Part shown: piece by piece, positions 43,193 through 51,208 of the stretch
How positions within the stretch are numbered: the first letter of the stretch is position 1
How the letters are laid out: every line of letters starts with the position of its first letter
Origin: DAHUYF01 sp963838385
GTDB taxonomy: Bacteria; Pseudomonadota; Alphaproteobacteria; ATCC43930; CGMCC-115725
Direction of reading: 5' to 3'
Assembly (NCBI GenBank): GCA_963838385.1
Contig: CAWIRE010000009.1
Coordinates: 248,001 to 312,000, forward strand
DNA: 64,000 nucleotides
Notes under the pieces: generated by a model
The model's database searches: none
What the model was told of the DNA's origin: nothing
Seen by the model: only the letters and a program-made list of their open reading frames with translations
Position numbers and translations under genes: made by a program

Positions 43193-44836
43193 GTGACTAA
43201 AACTTCGCTCAATTTGCATTTGCCGATGCCGGCCCGGCGCGGCGGAATGCTCGCCGGGGCGCCGGTCGCCTTCGTGTTGGGCCTGCTGCTGACGGCCTGC
43301 CAGGGCGCCGGCCCGCCGGACGTGCATGAGCTCGGGCAGAACAGCGACATGGTCATGCGGGTCGCCGATGACACCGCGGCCGGCGGCGATCTCGGCACCG
43401 CCGCCAGCCTTTACCGCCGCGCCGCCGATCTCAGCCCGCAGGATCCGCGGCCGCTGGCGAAGCTCGGGGCGGTGCTGCTGCAGCTCCATGCCTATACCGA
43501 GGCGGCGGCCACCTATCGCGCCGCGCTCAAGATCACGCCCAATCCGATCGAGCCGGAGCTGCATCGCGGTCTCGGCGTGGTGCTGCTGGCGCTCGACCAG
43601 CCGCAGGCAGCGCTCACCGAGCTCGACGCGGCAGTGGCCAAGGCGCCGGAAGACGCGCGGCTCTTCAACGCGCTGGGCGTGGCGCACGATCTGCTGGGGC
43701 ATCACGATTTGGCGCAGCAGGATTACCGCAACGGGCTGCGCCTGGCGCCGGACAATGCCGGCCTGCGCAACAATTACGCCCTGTCGCTGGCGCTCTCGCA
43801 CGACTATCCGGCGGCGGTGGCGACGCTCAGCCCGCTGGCCGAGCGCAGCGACGCCTCGCCGCGCCACCGCCTCAACCTGGCGCTCATCTACGGGCTCGCC
43901 GGCGATGACGGGAGAGCGGCGGCGGTCGCCCGCACCACGCTCGACGAGACGGCGGTCGCCAACAACCTCGCCTATTACGCGATGCTGCGCGGCATGGACG
44001 ACAGGGCGCGCGCGAACGCCATCATGGGCGGCCAGAGCCGCGGCCCGGCCGTGGCCGAAGCGCCCAAATCCGCAACGGCGGCGACGGCCGTGGCCGCAGC
44101 GCCGGCGACGCCGGTCAGCGCCGCCACGCTGCCGCCCCCTGTCGCATCGGCGGCGCCGCACCGCAAGGCGCCGGCGCCGGTGGTTCCGGTGGCTGCGCCC
44201 GAGCCCGCGGCAGTATCCGCGACGCCGGCCGTCCCGCCGCCGGCGCCGACCGCGCCGGTCGCCGACGCCGCGCCCGGTGCCGCCGCTCCGGCGAAGGCGC
44301 CACCGCCCGCGACCGGGCAGCAGGCGACAGCCAAGCCGCCGGCGGCGGCTCCTGCGGCCGCCGCGACGGTTGCAGCGGAGCCGTGGAAAGCGGCGCCGGC
44401 CAAGCAGCAGGCGACGGCCGAGCCGCCGGCGGCCATGCCGGCTCCGGCTCCTGCGGCTCTGCCGGCGCAGGCTGCCGCCATCGATCCTGCCGCGGGCGCG
44501 CCCGCGGCTGCCGGCGCGAAGCCCGCGCCCGAACCGGCGGCGGCACCCGACGCGCAGCCGGCCGCCGGCGCGCCGGCCACGACCGGCGCCGAGGGTTTCG
44601 TGCTGCAGCTCGGCAGCTTCTCGCTCGAGGCCAATGCCCGCCACCTGGCCGAGCATCTCAGCCAGAAAGGCTACGAGGCCGTGGTGCTCCATCGCCGCGA
44701 CCGCGACGGCCGCGAATGGTTCGTCGTCCGTGCCGGCGCCTATGCCAGCGCCGATGTCGCCGCGGCCGCCGCCCGCCACATCCGCGAGGCCGAGCAGGTG
44801 CCGGCGGTGGTGGTGCATCTAGCGCGACGCGCATAG
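43193..44836 (+). CDS. TPR lipoprotein with Pro/Ala linker and SPOR domain
   Basis: A 547-residue envelope lipoprotein. Residues 1-36 form a lipoprotein signal with lipobox LTAC (Cys36). Residues about 55-285 hold tandem tetratricopeptide-like repeats similar to TadD. A linker of roughly 170 residues consists mostly of Ala and Pro and could span the periplasm. The C-terminal 75 or so residues are a SPOR domain (GFVLQLGSFSLEANARHLAEHL), which binds denuded glycan of septal peptidoglycan. GTG at 43193 is preferred for its GGGGAAG site. No tad genes are adjacent. The last five codons lie inside repeat element 7. Confidence 0.82.
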   Translation: MTKTSLNLHLPMPARRGGMLAGAPVAFVLGLLLTACQGAGPPDVHELGQNSDMVMRVADDTAAGGDLGTAASLYRRAADLSPQDPRPLAKLGAVLLQLHAYTEAAATYRAALKITPNPIEPELHRGLGVVLLALDQPQAALTELDAAVAKAPEDARLFNALGVAHDLLGHHDLAQQDYRNGLRLAPDNAGLRNNYALSLALSHDYPAAVATLSPLAERSDASPRHRLNLALIYGLAGDDGRAAAVARTTLDETAVANNLAYYAMLRGMDDRARANAIMGGQSRGPAVAEAPKSATAATAVAAAPATPVSAATLPPPVASAAPHRKAPAPVVPVAAPEPAAVSATPAVPPPAPTAPVADAAPGAAAPAKAPPPATGQQATAKPPAAAPAAAATVAAEPWKAAPAKQQATAEPPAAMPAPAPAALPAQAAAIDPAAGAPAAAGAKPAPEPAAAPDAQPAAGAPATTGAEGFVLQLGSFSLEANARHLAEHLSQKGYEAVVLHRRDRDGREWFVVRAGAYASADVAAAAARHIREAEQVPAVVVHLARRA

Positions 44837-44958
44837 CGCGTCGTCGCTGGCGGGCGGCAGCGGTTGCTCTTGCAACCGCGGAAGCCCGCACGCTCGCAGG
44901 AGAATCACCAACCCCCGTGCGGCTCCCGCCGCGGACGAACGCAGGGCGTTCGCCGCGG
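44820..44958. repeat. Stop-codon-associated palindromic repeat, element 7 (A + inverted B)
   Basis: Begins TAGCGCGACGCGC-ATA-GCGCGTCGTCGC, but the gene reads it in another frame and stops 14 bases further in, at a TAG inside the hairpin (44834-44836). Then GGCGGCAGCGGTTGC-TCTT-GCAACCGC and GGAAGCCCGCACG, with a shortened inverted B ending GGACGAACGC-AGG-GCGTTCGCC. It lies between the SPOR gene and the TPP riboswitch. Confidence 0.78.
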
Positions 44959-45001
44959 AAACCCCTTGCACGACGCGGGCCGGGGGGTCACATTGGCGTC
45001 A

Positions 45002-45077
45002 CGGCTGGGGTGCCGGCGCGTGCCGGCTGAGATCATACCCACGGAACCTGTCTGGGTAATACCAGCGAAGGGAGCCC
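45002..45077 (+). ncRNA. TPP riboswitch (THI element)
   Basis: Conserved aptamer strings are present in order: GGGGTGCC, GCCGGCTGAGA, ATACCCAC, GAACCTGTCTGG, TAATACCAGCGAAGGGAG. A short P1 pairs GGCT (45003-45006) with AGCC (45073-45076), and its 3' side contains the ribosome binding site AGGGAG of thiO. Thiamine pyrophosphate binding would therefore block translation of the thiOSGE operon directly, a usual arrangement in proteobacteria. Confidence 0.93.
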
Positions 45078-45080
45078 GCC

Positions 45081-46244
45081 ATCCGCGCCCAATCGTCCCT
45101 TTCCGCCACCCGTCCGAGCGTCGCGATCGTCGGCGGCGGCGCCATCGGCCTCTCGATCGGCTGGCGGCTGGCGCGGGCCGGCTGCGGCGTCGACATCTTC
45201 GAGCGCGGCGAGGCCGGCCATGGCGCGAGCTGGGCCGCGGCGGGCATGCTGGCGGCCGGCATCGAGGCCGAGCCGGGCGAGGCGCCGCTCTACGCGCTCA
45301 ACCGGCTGAGCCAGGAGCTCTGGCCGGGCTTCGCCGCCGAGCTCGAGGCGGCCTCGGGCGTGGCGCTGGGATATCGCGGCGAAGGCACGCTGGCGGTGGC
45401 GCTCACCCGCGATGACGTGGCACAGCTGCGCTTCCATTACGACTATCAGCGCTCGCTGGGCATTGCGCTGGAATGGCTGAGCGGCGCCGAGGCGCGCCGC
45501 CGCGAGCCGCATCTGCATCCGGGCCTGGCCGCCGCGATGTTCAGCCCACGCGACCATCAGGTCGACAACCGCCGGCTGGTGACGGCGCTGCGCCGCGCCT
45601 TGCTCGCCGCCGGCGGCCGGCTGCACGAGCATGCGCCGGTCGGCGCGATCGAGGTCGAAGGCGGCCGGGCGAGGGGTATCCGGCTGGGCGAGGCGCGGCA
45701 CGCGGCCGATGTCGTCGTGCTCGCCGCCGGCGCCTGGTCGGCGGAGATGGCGGGGCTGCCGCGCGCGGCGCTGCCGCCGGTGCGCCCGGTCAAGGGACAG
45801 ATGCTGGCGCTGCGCATGGACGCGGCGGCGCCGCTGCTCCGCCACGTCGTCTGGACCCCCAAGGTCTATCTCGTGCCGCGCGGCGACGGCCGGCTGATCG
45901 TCGGCGCCACGGTCGAGGAGCGCGGCTTCGACGCCTCGCTCACCGCCGGCGGCGTTTTTGCCTTGCTCGACGGCGTCTGGCGCGCGGTGCCCGGCGTCGA
46001 GGAGCTGCCGATCGACGAGATGTGGGTGGGCTTCCGCCCGGGCTCGCGCGACGACGCACCGATGCTGGGCCCCAGCCCGGTCCAGGGGCTGGTGCTCGCC
46101 ACCGGCCATCATCGCAACGGCATCCTGCTGACGCCGGTGACGGCGGACGCGGTGAGCCGTTTCATCCTGACGGGCGAGGTGGACGAGGCGATCCGTCCCT
46201 TCGGCATCGAGCGCTTCGCCCTGCGCGCGAAGGAGGAGGCATGA
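45081..46244 (+). CDS. thiO: Glycine oxidase ThiO with a probable ATC start
   Basis: An FAD-dependent oxidase that makes iminoglycine for the thiazole half of thiamine. The FAD Rossmann motif VAIVGGGAIGLSIGWRLA is near the N-terminus, and PVKGQML and GFRPGSRDDAPMLG are family segments. Between an in-frame TAA at 45057 and the ATG at 45246 there is no ATG, GTG or TTG; the ATG at 45246 would cut off the FAD motif. The codon ATC at 45081, six bases after GGGAG, is the best start, giving 387 residues. Either a non-canonical start or a miscalled ATG. Stop overlaps thiS (ATGA). Confidence 0.88.
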   Translation: MRAQSSLSATRPSVAIVGGGAIGLSIGWRLARAGCGVDIFERGEAGHGASWAAAGMLAAGIEAEPGEAPLYALNRLSQELWPGFAAELEAASGVALGYRGEGTLAVALTRDDVAQLRFHYDYQRSLGIALEWLSGAEARRREPHLHPGLAAAMFSPRDHQVDNRRLVTALRRALLAAGGRLHEHAPVGAIEVEGGRARGIRLGEARHAADVVVLAAGAWSAEMAGLPRAALPPVRPVKGQMLALRMDAAAPLLRHVVWTPKVYLVPRGDGRLIVGATVEERGFDASLTAGGVFALLDGVWRAVPGVEELPIDEMWVGFRPGSRDDAPMLGPSPVQGLVLATGHHRNGILLTPVTADAVSRFILTGEVDEAIRPFGIERFALRAKEEA

Positions 46245-46447
46245 ACCCACGGATCCAGGTCAACGGCCGCGACGAGCCGCTGGCCGCCGCGACGGTGGCG
46301 GAGCTGCTGAGCGCGCGCGGCATCGCCGGCAGCCGCGGCGTGGCGGTGGCGGTGAACGGGGTGGTGGTCCCGGCCGGCTCGTGGCGCGCGCGCGCGCTCG
46401 CCGCCGGCGATCAGGTCGAGATCGTGCGGCCTTTCGGCGGCGGGTGA
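46241..46447 (+). CDS. thiS: Sulfur carrier protein ThiS
   Basis: A 68-residue ubiquitin-like carrier ending in Gly-Gly-Gly (RPFGGG), whose C-terminal glycine is thiocarboxylated and gives sulfur to ThiG. The VNGRDEP start and AVAVNGVVVP core match ThiS. AGGAGG precedes the ATG, which overlaps the thiO stop. Usual ThiS ends in GG; here there is one extra Gly. ThiF, its adenylating enzyme, is not in the window. Confidence 0.9.
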   Translation: MNPRIQVNGRDEPLAAATVAELLSARGIAGSRGVAVAVNGVVVPAGSWRARALAAGDQVEIVRPFGGG

Positions 46448-46451
46448 GGGC

Positions 46452-47240
46452 ATGAACTCGATCGCTGCGGCCAATGACGGCCTCGCCATCGCCGACCGGC
46501 GCTTCGCCTCGCGCCTGCTGCTGGGCACGGCGGGATACCCCAATCAGCAGGTGATGCTGGACAGCCTGGCCGCGGCCGAGCCGGCGCTGGTCACGGTATC
46601 GATCCGGCGCATCAGCCTCGAGGCCTATGCCGAAAGCCTGATTGATCTCGTCGGCGGCCGCTACGTGCTGCTGCCCAATACCGCCGGCTGCGCCACGGTG
46701 CGCGATGCGGTGCTGACCGCGCAGCTCGCGCGCGAGGCGCTCAGCACGCGCTGGATCAAGCTCGAGCTGATCGGCGACCGCGAGACGCTCTACCCCGATG
46801 TCGAGCAGCTGCTGCGCGCCACCGAGGAGCTGGTGAAGGATGGCTTCACCGTGCTGCCTTATTGCAACGACGATCCCGTCACCTGCCGCAAGCTCGCCGA
46901 TCTCGGCGCCGCGGCGGTGATGCCGCTGGGCTCGCCGATCGGCACCGGGCTCGGCATCATCAATCCCTATGCCATCGAGCGCATCTGCGTGACGAGCCCG
47001 GTGCCGGTGATCCTCGACGCCGGCATCGGCACCGCCTCGGACGCGGCGCAGGCGATGGAGCTCGGCTGCGACGGTGTGCTGCTCAACACCGCCGTCGCCA
47101 AGGCGCATGATCCGCGCCGCATGGCCGCGGCGATGCGGCTCGCCGTGCAGGCCGGCCACGACGCGCGGCTGGCGGGCCGCATCCCCAAGCGCAGCCAGGC
47201 CGAGCCGTCGAGCCCGCAGCTCGGCCTCGTCGGCGGGTGA
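46452..47240 (+). CDS. thiG: Thiazole synthase ThiG
   Basis: A 262-residue TIM-barrel enzyme that forms the thiazole phosphate from deoxyxylulose phosphate, iminoglycine and ThiS thiocarboxylate. FASRLLLGTAGYPNQQVML, the WIKLELIGD strand with the Schiff-base Lys, AVMPLGSPIGTGLGI and DAGIGTASDAAQAMELGCD are all present. It follows thiS after 4 bases and its stop overlaps the thiE GTG start. Confidence 0.95.
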   Translation: MNSIAAANDGLAIADRRFASRLLLGTAGYPNQQVMLDSLAAAEPALVTVSIRRISLEAYAESLIDLVGGRYVLLPNTAGCATVRDAVLTAQLAREALSTRWIKLELIGDRETLYPDVEQLLRATEELVKDGFTVLPYCNDDPVTCRKLADLGAAAVMPLGSPIGTGLGIINPYAIERICVTSPVPVILDAGIGTASDAAQAMELGCDGVLLNTAVAKAHDPRRMAAAMRLAVQAGHDARLAGRIPKRSQAEPSSPQLGLVGG

Positions 47241-47887
47241 CGCTTCCCGAGCCGCCGCTCCTCGTCATCACCGACCGGCACCAGGCGCGCCGGCCGCTCG
47301 AATGGGTGGCGGAGGCGGTGTTCGCGGCCGGCGGCCGCTGGCTCAGCCTGCGCGAGAAGGACCTCGATGTCGCCGCGCGCGCGGCGCTGCTGGCGCGGCT
47401 GGTGACGCTGGGCCGACGCTACGGCGCGGTGGTGAGCGTGCATGAGGACGTCGCTGCGGCGCTCGCCGCGGGCGCCGCCGGGGTCCATCTCCCGGCCGGG
47501 GTCTCGCCGCAGGCCGCGCGCCGCGCACTCGGCGCCGGCGCGCTGATCGGCGGCTCGGCGCATGGCGCCGCGGAGCTCGCGGCGCTCGCCGCGTCGGGCG
47601 CCGATTACGCCACGCTGAGCCCGATCTTCCCGAGCGCGAGCAAGCCCGACTACGGCCCGGCGCTGGGGCCGGACCGCCTGGCGCGCGCCGTAGCCGCGGC
47701 GCCGCTTCCCATCCTCGCGCTGGGCGGGATCACCGCCGGGAACGCCGCCCGCTGCGTCGACGCCGGCGCCGCCGGCATCGCCGTGATGGGCGGCGTGATG
47801 GCGGCAACGGCGCCGGAGGCGGTCATGGCTGGGTTGATCAAAACGCTGGGAGCGGCCCTTGCCGCTCGCGCCGGGCGAGCGCCATAG
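47237..47887 (+). CDS. thiE: Thiamine phosphate synthase ThiE
   Basis: A 216-residue TIM-barrel protein that joins the pyrimidine and thiazole phosphates. LLVITDRHQARR, RWLSLREKDLD, GVHLPAGV, YATLSPIFPSASKPDYGPAL and ILALGGITAGN are ThiE/TenI-family blocks. GTG start overlaps the thiG stop as GTGA. TenI, the related aminotransferase-type protein, cannot be fully excluded, but position after thiG favours ThiE. Confidence 0.85.
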   Translation: MTLPEPPLLVITDRHQARRPLEWVAEAVFAAGGRWLSLREKDLDVAARAALLARLVTLGRRYGAVVSVHEDVAAALAAGAAGVHLPAGVSPQAARRALGAGALIGGSAHGAAELAALAASGADYATLSPIFPSASKPDYGPALGPDRLARAVAAAPLPILALGGITAGNAARCVDAGAAGIAVMGGVMAATAPEAVMAGLIKTLGAALAARAGRAP

Positions 47888-47933
47888 TGGCGGCCACCGC
47901 GACCGACCCGCGCAGCAGACGGAGGCGACACCC

Positions 47934-48635
47934 GTGATCCATTTGCATTATTGGCCGACCCCCAATGGCCACAAGGTCACTCTCTTCCTCGAGGAGACGG
48001 GGACCCCTTACCAGCTGCATCCCGTCAATATCGGCAAGGGCGAGCAGTTCAAGCCCGACTTCCTCAAGATCGCACCGAACAATCGCATGCCGGCGATGGT
48101 CGACGACGATCCGCCGGGCGGCGGCGCGCCGATCAGCGTCTTCGAATCCGGCGCGATCCTGGTCTATCTCGCCGAGAAGACCGGCCAGTTCCTGCCCAAG
48201 GATCTGCGCGGCCGCTTCGAGGTGCTGCAATGGCTGTTCTGGCAGATGGGCGGGCTCGGCCCGATGGCGGGACAGAACCACCATTTCTCCCAATACGCCC
48301 CGGAGAAGCTGCCTTACGCCATCGATCGCTACGTCAAGGAGACCAACCGGCTCTACGCCGTGCTCGACAAGCGCCTCGCCGACCGCGACTTCGTCGCCGG
48401 CGCCTATTCGATCGCCGACATGGCGAGCTATCCCTGGATCGTCCCCTATGAGCGGCAGGGGCAGAAGCTCGAGGATTTCCCGCACCTGAAGCGCTGGTTC
48501 GAGGCGATCAAGGCGCGGCCCGCCACGGTGCGCGCCTACGAGCGCGCCAAGGAGTTCCAGACCGTGCCGGCGACCAACGAGGAGGCGCGCAAGATCCTCT
48601 TCGGCCAGACCGCGAGCACGGTGCGGGGTCGCTAG
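47934..48635 (+). CDS. Glutathione S-transferase family protein (YfcG/YghU-like)
   Basis: A 233-residue GST with an N-terminal thioredoxin-like domain (IHLHYWPTPNGHKVTLFLEE, the TPNG motif of nu-class GSTs with the Asn active residue) and GAPISVFESGAILVYLAEK as the glutathione-binding SNAIL-type motif (ESGAI). The C-terminal helical domain contains FSIADMASYPWI-type sequence. Nu-class enzymes reduce disulfides with glutathione. GTG start at 47934 has GGAGG 8 bases before it. The TAG stop begins repeat element 8. Though next to thiE, it seems to be an independent gene. Confidence 0.88.
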   Translation: MIHLHYWPTPNGHKVTLFLEETGTPYQLHPVNIGKGEQFKPDFLKIAPNNRMPAMVDDDPPGGGAPISVFESGAILVYLAEKTGQFLPKDLRGRFEVLQWLFWQMGGLGPMAGQNHHFSQYAPEKLPYAIDRYVKETNRLYAVLDKRLADRDFVAGAYSIADMASYPWIVPYERQGQKLEDFPHLKRWFEAIKARPATVRAYERAKEFQTVPATNEEARKILFGQTASTVRGR

Positions 48636-48703
48636 GCGAAGGCGCGCAGCGTCTTCGTCCGAGGCGGCGTCAGCGGTTGCGCAAGCAACCGCGAGAGCGG
48701 CAC
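48633..48703 (+). repeat. Stop-codon-associated palindromic repeat, element 8 (solo module B)
   Basis: Begins at the GST stop: TAGGCGAAGGCGC-GCAGCGTCTTCG-TCC, then AGGCGGCGTCAGCGGTTGC-GCAA-GCAACCGCGAGAGCGGCAC. The last member of the family in this window. Confidence 0.78.
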
Positions 48704-48916
48704 GTTAGTCGGCTAGCCGCGTCGCTGACGCTCGCACCCCATCCTGAGCCCGGGTCGGACCGAGACAGCGCTCGCTTGTGGCGTCACCGTGGAGAAAGCG
48801 CTCGCCAAAAAATCGCCGGTACCAACCGTGGGGATTCGCGTATAAGGTAACAAGCGCTCTCCGGGAGGGCGCCCCCAGCACATTCTGACGCTGATAGCCC
48901 GCATTGGGGGAATGCG

Positions 48917-49159
48917 ATGCGTATCATCAGGATGAGTGGGTCGACAATGGCGGCGGCAGAAGAGGCCCTTGCCAGGGTCTGGTGCATTCTCGAGGAGCAT
49001 CGGATACCTACCCCGCGATTGACTGTTCGCCGGACAGCTGGAGCGCTGGATCTCAGCATCGAGTTTATCTCGCAGGAGGATGCCGAGTTGGTGAGACAGG
49101 CCGCGCGCCGCGTGGGAGCCGGCAGGCTGGTGATTGCGGCGGCATCGCAGCCGCCTTGA
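48917..49159 (+). CDS. Small hypothetical protein, ACT-like length
   Basis: An 80-residue protein I do not recognise. The pattern (MRIIRMSG strand, long helix AAEEALARVWCILEEHRI, strand pair TVRRTAGALDLSIEFISQ, helix AELVRQAARRVG, final strand) looks like a beta-alpha-beta-beta-alpha-beta fold such as ACT or ferredoxin-like. GGGGGAATGCG precedes the ATG. It and the next small gene form an isolated pair between the GST and the exopolysaccharide cluster. Confidence 0.55.
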   Translation: MRIIRMSGSTMAAAEEALARVWCILEEHRIPTPRLTVRRTAGALDLSIEFISQEDAELVRQAARRVGAGRLVIAAASQPP

Positions 49160-49237
49160 GCGCGCAATCAACGTCTCAATTTTATCCCAAGTTGCTCCAA
49201 CTTTTTCATTTCCGCGCTGACCCGACAAAGAGAGAAG

Positions 49238-49480
49238 ATGTATAAGAGCAGTACGTTCCAGGGGATGGCCGTGGCGAGCACTGGCGATGATGATCGGCGC
49301 GGCATCGACCCCAATTTGCGTGAGCGCGTCATCGAGCAGATCGGCATCGTGACGGACGCGCTCGACGCGGTGAAGGCGAACCCCACCGATGAGGCGCTCG
49401 AACAGTTGCGCGACGCGGCTGACAAGCTTATGCGCGCGCTCGGGCGTGTCCTCATCGAGACCACGCGCCAGCTCGGCTGA
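49238..49480 (+). CDS. Small helical hypothetical protein
   Basis: An 80-residue acidic protein, mostly helix-forming (LRERVIEQIGIVTDALDAVKANPTDEALEQL and so on), with the look of a short helical bundle. No known domain. GAGAGAAG precedes the ATG. Convergent with the priming sugar transferase, 41 bases away. Confidence 0.5.
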   Translation: MYKSSTFQGMAVASTGDDDRRGIDPNLRERVIEQIGIVTDALDAVKANPTDEALEQLRDAADKLMRALGRVLIETTRQLG

Positions 49481-49521
49481 CGCCAATATTCCTGCGAGCT
49501 GATCGATCGACACCCTGTCGG

Positions 49522-50976
49522 TCAATAGGCGTTCCGGTCGCTGAAGCCGATGCGAAGGGTGCGGGCCAGGATGAGCAGGTCGAAGAGCGGCGACCAATGG
49601 TCGATGTAGAAAAGATCGTATTCGATCCGTCGCGCCATCTTCGCCGTCGTGTCGGTTTCGCCGCGCAGGCCGTTCACTTGTGCCCAGCCGGTGATGCCCG
49701 GCAGCACGCGGTGCCGCGCAAAATAGCGGTCGATCAGCGCCGCGTACTTCTCGTCATGGACGATCGCGTGCGGCCGCGGTCCGACCAGGGACATGCTGCC
49801 GGCGAGCACGTTGAAGATCTGCGGCAGCTCATCGAGGCTGCTCCGCCGCAGGAAGCGGCCGAGCCGGGTCACCCGGGGGTCGCCGCGCCGAGCTTGCGGC
49901 ACTGTCGGATCGGCGGCATCCCGTACCATGGTGCGGAACTTGTAGACGGTGAAGGGTTGCTTGTTGAAGCCGAAGCGCGGCTGACGAAAGATCACCGGGC
50001 CAGGGCTATCGAGCTTCACGAGCACGGCGAGGAACGCCATGAGCGGCGCGAACACGACCAGCGCCGCCCCGCTCAGCGCCACGTCCATCATCCGCTTGAC
50101 GACGATCCGCCAGCCTGCGAGCGGGCGTCGGCACAGCAGCAAGGGCTGCACGGAGAGCGAGCCGGCCACGCCGTCGAAATCGAGGCAGAGCTTCACATCG
50201 GCCGGCAGCGTGCCAAGCGTGCGCAGCACCGCGCGGATGTCTTCCGCGTCGGGGCAGGGGAGGGCCATGAGGATCTCGTCGACCCGCACGCGGCGCGCCA
50301 GACTGGCCAGCGCCTCGATCTCGCCCCCGCCGCCGCCTGATGCGGTGCAGAAGATGCCGAGCAGACGGACGTCGCTGGAGCGCTTGATCTGTTGCGCGAG
50401 CTTCTCGGCGGCCGCCGGCGAGCCAACCACCGCCACGTTGAAGATCAGCTTGCCCGCCCGGGACCACCGGGCGAGCCAGGGCCAGCAGGCGAGCCGCACG
50501 CCGGCGAGGCCGGCAAGGCCGGTGAGCGACCATAGCAGCAGCCAGAGGCGCGAGACCTCGTCCGCGAGCCTGGCGAAGAACAAGACCGCGATCATCACCA
50601 GCGCGCTCGCGGTCCATGCGAGCGCGACGCTGCCGAGATGCCGGGAGCGCCGACGGAGGCTGCGGAACGTGTAGACCTGCGCATGGTGGAGACTGACGGC
50701 AGTAACGATGCAGCCCGCCAGAAGCTGCCACCAGTACAGTGCCGGCAGGTCGAGCGAGCCGTGCCGCAAGGCGTAGCTCAAGACGCCGGCGATGATGACC
50801 GCCGCGACATCGGCCGCGCGCAGCGTGCCAAGGACGATCGCGCGCCAATCCGCGGCAAAGAGCGGTGCTACGGGGATGCGGCCGAGCGACGGAGACATCG
50901 TCACCGGCGCCCGCGACGACAGGGGCGGCGCTTCGTCGGCACCGCGCCAGAGTTGGGGCTCTAATGGCGTGGACAA
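49522..50976 (-). CDS. Exopolysaccharide priming sugar transferase (polyprenyl-phosphate type)
   Basis: A 484-residue WbaP/WcaJ-like polyisoprenyl-phosphate hexose-1-phosphate transferase, the enzyme that starts repeat-unit assembly. An N-terminal bundle of four hydrophobic segments and a CoA-binding-like domain (NVAVVGSPAAAEKLAQQI) precede the catalytic end with VKLDSPGPVIFRQPRFGFN, FRTM, DELPQIFNVLAGSMSLVGPRP and GITGWAQVNGLRGET. The start is a TTG with GGGAG 6 bases upstream. Last gene of the minus-strand exopolysaccharide operon. Confidence 0.92.
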   Translation of the reverse strand: MSTPLEPQLWRGADEAPPLSSRAPVTMSPSLGRIPVAPLFAADWRAIVLGTLRAADVAAVIIAGVLSYALRHGSLDLPALYWWQLLAGCIVTAVSLHHAQVYTFRSLRRRSRHLGSVALAWTASALVMIAVLFFARLADEVSRLWLLLWSLTGLAGLAGVRLACWPWLARWSRAGKLIFNVAVVGSPAAAEKLAQQIKRSSDVRLLGIFCTASGGGGGEIEALASLARRVRVDEILMALPCPDAEDIRAVLRTLGTLPADVKLCLDFDGVAGSLSVQPLLLCRRPLAGWRIVVKRMMDVALSGAALVVFAPLMAFLAVLVKLDSPGPVIFRQPRFGFNKQPFTVYKFRTMVRDAADPTVPQARRGDPRVTRLGRFLRRSSLDELPQIFNVLAGSMSLVGPRPHAIVHDEKYAALIDRYFARHRVLPGITGWAQVNGLRGETDTTAKMARRIEYDLFYIDHWSPLFDLLILARTLRIGFSDRNAY

Positions 50977-51208
50977 GTTGGCTCCCGCTGTTCGCGCGGG
51001 CGGCTCCCCGGCCGGCGCCCGATAACATTTATGTTTTCTTTTTTACCGTCGAATGATCCCGATGTAAATCTAAATTTTGCCGGGACTGGCCGCCCGCTCG
51101 CGCAGGCGGGCAAGAACTGCTGCGGCGTTGCTCCCGGCGATGCGGCAAAAGACATCGATAAGATAATAAGCGTCGTCCCCGGGTGAGCGCAGGCGCGCAG
51201 CCGGGCGT

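Noticed and set aside
48713..49597. Minus-strand frame of 294 codons across the two small genes
   Set aside because: No ribosome binding site or recognisable domain, and it overlaps two plausible plus-strand genes and the priming transferase end.
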